DNA of 37,180 nucleotides, from NCBI GenBank assembly GCA_021734345.1, contig JAIPJC010000019.1:1-37180 (forward strand), given 5' to 3'. This DNA is from Kiritimatiellales bacterium. GTDB taxonomy: Bacteria > Verrucomicrobiota > Kiritimatiellia > Kiritimatiellales > Pontiellaceae. A model generated the notes under the pieces. It did not search any database and had not been told where the DNA came from. It worked only from the letters and a program-made list of their open reading frames with translations. Made by a program: the position numbers and the translations under genes. Shown here piece after piece: positions 33,577-37,180 of the stretch (within the stretch, counting starts at the first letter, position 1; each line of letters begins with the position of its first letter).

Positions 33577-34413
33577 ATGATACTTCAGACAACCAGCTCC
33601 TTCACCCAGGAAATCCATCCTGCAGGACAACCCTTCCCTGCCGATGCGGATGTTTTTTTGACCGCGCTGGCGACATTCCAGAGTCTGGGAAACTTCCGGT
33701 GGGAGCAAGTCGCGGCGATCACCGCCATCCATGTCGTCCTGGAAGGAGAAGGAACCGTCCTCTGCAACGAAACCTCCCACGCGGTCCATCGCGGCGACCT
33801 GTTCGTCTTCCGCAAAGGCGGGCACTACCACTACCATGACCACCCGGGAAAACCGTGGAACTATATCTACATTTTAATTTCAGGAAACCGGCTCGATGAT
33901 CTGCTGGATACCATCGGACTGACCGAGAACCACCCGGTCTTGAACATGTCGGATGTCGACCAGTTCTGGATCAGACTCAACGTGCTGAAACAGGAGTTTG
34001 CAGACGAACATATTGCCGGCATGTCCGCCGTGCGCGCCGGCTGGGAAATACTCGAACTATTAAAAGAGCGATGCGACCGCCACACCCCACCGCAAAAACG
34101 CGATATCGCAGGCACGGCGCGACGGATCATCGAATCCAGTCCACAAACGATTACCAACGTGAACGCGCTGGCCGATGCGTTGCGGGTCAGCCGCGTCACC
34201 CTGTTTAGATGCTTCAAAGAGCAGTACGGGATCTCCATCAAAGAGCATATTGAGCGGATCCGTTTTGAGCGGATTCAAACCCTGCTCAAAGCCTCGTCGC
34301 TCCCCCTCAACGAAATCGCCCGCATGGGCGGCTTTTCCGATCCGCTCTATTTCACCCGCGCCTTCCGCAAACGTTTCGGCATGCCACCCGGCCAGTGGCG
34401 GGCGGAAAACTAA
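33577..34413 (+). CDS. AraC-family transcriptional regulator with cupin sensor
   Basis: 278 residues. N-terminal cupin (about 15-100): VVLEGEGTVLCNETSHAVHR and GDLFVFRKGGHYHYHDHPGK, a sugar-sensing jelly roll. The C-terminal DNA-binding domain (about 170-275) has two helix-turn-helix units: NVNALADALRVSRVTLFRCF and EIARMGGFSDPLYFTRAFRK with the closing FGMPPGQWR. The gene is divergent from the URO-D-like/glycosidase/GPH operon with about 130 bases between starts; activation of that operon by the imported sugar is the natural inference. Its TAA overlaps the mtnA TAG on the other strand (34410-34413), so the two genes converge with no spacer. Confidence 0.9.
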   Translation: MILQTTSSFTQEIHPAGQPFPADADVFLTALATFQSLGNFRWEQVAAITAIHVVLEGEGTVLCNETSHAVHRGDLFVFRKGGHYHYHDHPGKPWNYIYILISGNRLDDLLDTIGLTENHPVLNMSDVDQFWIRLNVLKQEFADEHIAGMSAVRAGWEILELLKERCDRHTPPQKRDIAGTARRIIESSPQTITNVNALADALRVSRVTLFRCFKEQYGISIKEHIERIRFERIQTLLKASSLPLNEIARMGGFSDPLYFTRAFRKRFGMPPGQWRAEN

Positions 34414-35417
34414 TTGAACTTGAACGGCGGGCGGTGCAGCCCTTGCTCGGTGATGATTCCAGCGATCAGCTCGTGCGGCGTGACGTCGAACGCGGGATTA
34501 TAGACGCGCACGCCCTTCGCCGCTCCCACTTCCGCCGGATCGCGCTGCTCGATCGGAATCAGGCTTCCATCCGCCAGCGAAGTGTCGATGGTCGAGGTCG
34601 GCGCGGCGACATGGAATGGGATGCCGTGATGCTTCGCCAGCACGGCCAGCCCGTAGGTGCCGATCTTGTTGGCCGCATCGCCGTTGGCCGCAATGCGGTC
34701 GGAACCAACGATCACGAGATCGATCTTCCCTTCCTTCATCACCTGCGCCGCCATGTTGTCGCAGATCGTCACCACGTCGATGCCGGCCCGTTGCAGCTCC
34801 CACGCGGTCAGGCGCGAGCCTTGCAGCAGCGGACGCGTTTCGTCGGAATAGACCGTGAACGTCCGGCCCTTGGCATGGGCGACATACATCGGCGACAGCG
34901 CCGTACCAAAATCGCCGGTCGCCAGCGCGCCGGCATTGCAGTGGGTCAGGATGCCCGCGCCCTCTTTGATGAGCGATTCCCCGTGCGCGCCGATGGCTTG
35001 GCACATCTGGATATCCTCTTCGAGGATGGCCAGCGCCTCCTGGATAAGCTCGTCGATATTCTTTTTTGTTCGGCAGCGATCCAGCGCCCAAAACAGATTC
35101 ACCGCCGTCGGGCGCGAAGCCGCAAGCTGGTCCGCCAGACGGCTGACTCCCGCCACGAAGTCCGCTCCATCCAAATGCTGTGCGCACGCCGCCAAACCCA
35201 GCGCGGCGGCGCAGCCGATGGCGGGCGCGCCGCGGACGGAGAGGCGCTTGATGGCCGCCACGATTCCATCAATATCATCGAGTTCCAGATAGACCAGCTC
35301 TTGCGGCAACCGGGTTTGGTCGATGATCCGCAGTTTACCGGGTAGCAGCGGGACGTCCGCTTCATATCCTGCGAGCACCTTTCCTTCGGCATTGATCCAA
35401 CGCACGGTTTCCAACAT
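34410..35417 (-). CDS. mtnA: S-methyl-5-thioribose-1-phosphate isomerase
   Basis: 335 residues from the ATG at 35415-35417, six bases after AAAGGAAC; a longer frame to 35504 overlaps the divergent aldolase. LSVRGAPAIGCAAALGLA is the family block. The catalytic residues fall at the reference positions of Bacillus MtnA: C160 (ILTHCNAGALAT) and D240 (VGSDRIAANGDAAN). It converts 5-methylthioribose 1-phosphate to the ribulose form, in methionine salvage or, in related bacteria, 5-deoxyribose-type shunts. None of mtnB/C/D/E is in view. It is divergent from a fuculose-phosphate-type aldolase (69-base gap). Confidence 0.95.
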   Translation of the reverse strand: MLETVRWINAEGKVLAGYEADVPLLPGKLRIIDQTRLPQELVYLELDDIDGIVAAIKRLSVRGAPAIGCAAALGLAACAQHLDGADFVAGVSRLADQLAASRPTAVNLFWALDRCRTKKNIDELIQEALAILEEDIQMCQAIGAHGESLIKEGAGILTHCNAGALATGDFGTALSPMYVAHAKGRTFTVYSDETRPLLQGSRLTAWELQRAGIDVVTICDNMAAQVMKEGKIDLVIVGSDRIAANGDAANKIGTYGLAVLAKHHGIPFHVAAPTSTIDTSLADGSLIPIEQRDPAEVGAAKGVRVYNPAFDVTPHELIAGIITEQGLHRPPFKFN

Positions 35418-35486
35418 AGAGTTGTTCCTTTCTCCCCCAATTCGCGCTATACCATTCCGCAATCGCGATGCGAAGGAAAGGTTGAA

Positions 35487-36119
35487 ATGATTGAGCAAAA
35501 ACAAGCCGTGGCTGACTGCATGAACCGCCTCTATGCGCAGGGGCTCACAACCACTTCCGGCGGCAATATTTCCCTGCGCGTCTCCGACGACCTCATCCTG
35601 CTAACGCCCTCCGCCACCGACAAGGGCAACATGCGCGCCGATCAAATCGCCGAGATCGGCATGGACGGCACCAACCACACGCCGCATCTCAAGCCCAGCG
35701 GCGAAACCTCCATGCATCTGGAAATCTACAAGCGCCGCCCCGACGTACGCGCCATCGTACACGCCCACCCGCCCTTCGCCAGCGTCTTTACCGTGGTGGA
35801 CAAGAAACTCAACGTCCGCCTCATCGCGGAGTCGTATGCCATCATCGGCGAGCCCGCCGTCGCGCCGTATTCGTTGACCGGAACGCGGGAGCTGGCCGAC
35901 AGCGTGGCCGATAGCCTTGCACGCCCCACGGTCTGCGTACTCATGAAAAACCACGGTGTGCTCACCGTCGGCACGGATCTGCTTCAGGCCTTCGACCGCA
36001 TCGAGGTGCTGGAAAACGCGGCCAAGATCAATCTCTTCGCCGCACAGCTGGGCGGGATGAACGAACTGGATGCGGAACAATGCGCCGCGCTTGACGCCTT
36101 GGTGGGCCGCGATGGCTGA
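35487..36119 (+). CDS. class II aldolase, fuculose-1-phosphate type; possible 5-(methylthio)ribulose-1-phosphate aldolase
   Basis: 210 residues. Residue positions coincide with E. coli FucA: catalytic E73 in SGETSMH, zinc ligands H92 and H94 in VHAHPPFAS, and H156 in MKNHGVLT. TTSGGNISLRV near 22 and TPSATDKGNM near 40 bind the phosphate. Such enzymes split a ketose 1-phosphate into DHAP and an aldehyde. Next to mtnA, the best candidate substrate is 5-(methylthio)ribulose 1-phosphate, as in the DHAP shunt; MtnB (dehydratase) belongs to the same superfamily and is the main alternative. Its stop overlaps the start of the B12/radical SAM gene by eight bases. Confidence 0.82.
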   Translation: MIEQKQAVADCMNRLYAQGLTTTSGGNISLRVSDDLILLTPSATDKGNMRADQIAEIGMDGTNHTPHLKPSGETSMHLEIYKRRPDVRAIVHAHPPFASVFTVVDKKLNVRLIAESYAIIGEPAVAPYSLTGTRELADSVADSLARPTVCVLMKNHGVLTVGTDLLQAFDRIEVLENAAKINLFAAQLGGMNELDAEQCAALDALVGRDG

Positions 36120-37180
36120 GATCATCCTCGCCGCGTTCAACGCGCGCTATGCGCACAGCTCCTTCGGCGCGCGCTACCTGCTCGCCAACCTCGGCAAACT
36201 GCAAGAGCAAGCCGAGCTGATGGAGTTCGATTTGCAGGAACAGCCGCGTGTCGCCGCCGAAAAAATCCTCGCCCGCCATCCGCGCATCGTCGGCATCGGC
36301 AGCTACATCTGGAACATTGATCTCGCCACCAAAGTCGCCGCGTTGCTCAAGCTGCTCCGCCCCGACATTCGACTCATTCTCGGCGGACCGGAAATCAGCC
36401 ACGAAACCGAAGCACAGGAAATCGCCCGATACGCCGACCACGTCATCTGCGGCGAAGGCGAGATCGAATTTCCAAAACTGTGCAGGAGCCTGCTGGGGAG
36501 CAGGCGGGACGCCTGCGATACGAACTCTACTGTACCGCAGGCGTCCCGCCTGCCCGACAGCACCGGCTTCACTCCGCATCAAGAGATCCAACAGTCCCGA
36601 CGCAAAAACCTCCCCCACTGGACGCAAGATGGCTGCACCTACTTCGTCACGTTCCGTCTCGCCGACTCCATTGCCCAATCGCGCATCAAGGAATACGAAG
36701 AACTCCGCCGCAAATGGGAGGAACACCACCAGCCGCCCTACACCGACAAGGAGCGCGAACGATTCAACGAACTGTTTTCTGACCGCGTGAACGAATGGCT
36801 TGATGAAGGTTCGGGATCGTGTTGCCTGGCAAATCCGGAGCTCTCGCAAATTGTTGCCGACACCCTCGTTCATTTTGACGGTGAACGTTATGACTTGGAC
36901 GAATGGGTCGTGATGCCGAATCACGTGCATGTGCTGATGCGGCCGCTGGCAGAAAACACGCTCGCGGATATCCTGCATTCTTGGAAGTCGTTTTCGGCCC
37001 ACGAAATCAACAAGGCCACGGGGCAAAAGGGTATCGTGTGGCAGCGGGAAAGCTACGACCACATCGTCCGTGATGCGGATGAATTGATGAGGATTCGGAA
37101 CTATATTCGGCGCAACCCAGAGAAAGCCGGCATACGGGCACACCATGCGGGGAGCAGGCGGGACGCCTGCGATACGACAG
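36112..37180 (+). CDS. B12-binding radical SAM protein (DUF4080 type), N-terminal domain read in frame into a REP-associated tyrosine transposase
   Basis: Open from the ATG at 36112 to the window end, 356 codons without a stop. Residues 1-123 are a cobalamin-binding domain of the B12/radical SAM DUF4080 type: AAFNARYAHSSFGARYLLAN, VGIGSYIWNIDLATKVAALL, RLILGGPEISHETEAQEIA and VICGEGEIEFPKL. At codon 124 onward the frame enters a REP palindrome and then a complete Y1 transposase core: LPHWTQDGCTYFVTFRLADS, the metal-binding H271-x-H273 in MPNHVHVLM, and catalytic Tyr315 in RESYDHIVR. The radical SAM domain would lie past the window. From 36481 to about 36785 there is no in-frame ATG, GTG or TTG. 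The gene overlaps the aldolase by eight bases. Confidence 0.8.
   Translation, partial: MAEIILAAFNARYAHSSFGARYLLANLGKLQEQAELMEFDLQEQPRVAAEKILARHPRIVGIGSYIWNIDLATKVAALLKLLRPDIRLILGGPEISHETEAQEIARYADHVICGEGEIEFPKLCRSLLGSRRDACDTNSTVPQASRLPDSTGFTPHQEIQQSRRKNLPHWTQDGCTYFVTFRLADSIAQSRIKEYEELRRKWEEHHQPPYTDKERERFNELFSDRVNEWLDEGSGSCCLANPELSQIVADTLVHFDGERYDLDEWVVMPNHVHVLMRPLAENTLADILHSWKSFSAHEINKATGQKGIVWQRESYDHIVRDADELMRIRNYIRRNPEKAGIRAHHAGSRRDACDTT
36495..37180 (+). mobile_element. REP/RAYT element (IS200/IS605-related Y1 transposase flanked by REP sequences)
   Basis: Left end: GGGGAGCAGGCGGGACGCCT and nine more bases (36495-36523), then the inverse partner at 36533-36557 (CGCAGGCGTCCCGCCTGCCC). Each arm holds a GCAGGCG-GGA-CGCCTGC hairpin. 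Right end: the same 29 bases repeat at 37149-37177 and continue off the window. The two ends are 654 bases apart (218 codons), so both are read in the same frame. Between them lies a single-strand transposase of the RAYT family with HUH motif and Tyr. RAYTs are thought to copy REP sequences. Right boundary not visible. Confidence 0.85.

Noticed and set aside
36028-37146. 372-codon open frame on the minus strand across the aldolase end, B12 domain and transposase
   Set aside because: It spans three unrelated coding segments antisense and shows no family features; the plus-strand frame has full domain motifs.

Overview
Bacterial chromosomal window of 37,180 bases, moderately GC-rich and densely coded, with no gene-free stretch longer than about 205 bases. 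Signal peptides, two outer-membrane beta-barrel candidates, a LolA-like protein and DUF3108 indicate a diderm. The mix of a vWA/anti-sigma fusion, DUF4143 ATPase, GPH transporter with an arabinofuranosidase-like enzyme and a UroD-like protein, plus many REP-type palindromes with a REP-associated tyrosine transposase (RAYT), suggests the PVC superphylum, probably Kiritimatiellota (Pontiella-like). That placement is inference from gene content and repeat style; no 16S gene is present.

Layout. 1-2988 (minus): DUF4143 ATPase, xseA, xseB and the N-terminus of an HtrA-like protease. 3143-6536 (minus): YmdB-type phosphodiesterase, then an ECF sigma factor overlapping a zinc anti-sigma/vWA membrane protein. 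6656-8995 (plus): a decayed copy of the glpD N-terminus, a methyltransferase-like gene and glpD. 9010-11243 (minus): cysteine-rich PAS histidine kinase, VC0807-like membrane protein, tRNA-Thr(CGU). 11309-13652 (minus): yggS, proC and an AsmA-like single-pass protein. 13723-18167 (plus): a six-gene exported/envelope cluster containing a YidD domain fused behind a signal peptide. 18242-24562: holA, HIT hydrolase, MetA-type barrel, gloB, cupin, small barrel, ThiS-ThiF fusion, DUF502 protein. 24757-29246 (minus): aconitase, vertebrate-type N-acetylglutamate synthase, peptide deformylase. 29321-34413: a carbohydrate-use locus (GPH transporter, GH-A glycosidase, UroD-like protein) divergent from an AraC regulator. 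34410-37180: mtnA and a fuculose-phosphate-type class II aldolase (possible DHAP shunt), then a B12-binding radical SAM gene interrupted by a REP/RAYT element.

The strongest theme is repeats entering genes without breaking them. Two adjacent exported-protein genes carry different REP palindromes, in frame, inside the n-region of their signal peptides. The RAYT element sits in frame at the presumed linker between the B12 and radical SAM domains, and its transposase has no start codon of its own in that frame. Repeat elements also supply the stop codons of the NAGS, HIT, gloB and ymdB genes. A second unexplained signal is a 15-bp palindrome, TTCCA-N5-TGGAA, with six perfect copies, three intergenic and three inside genes.
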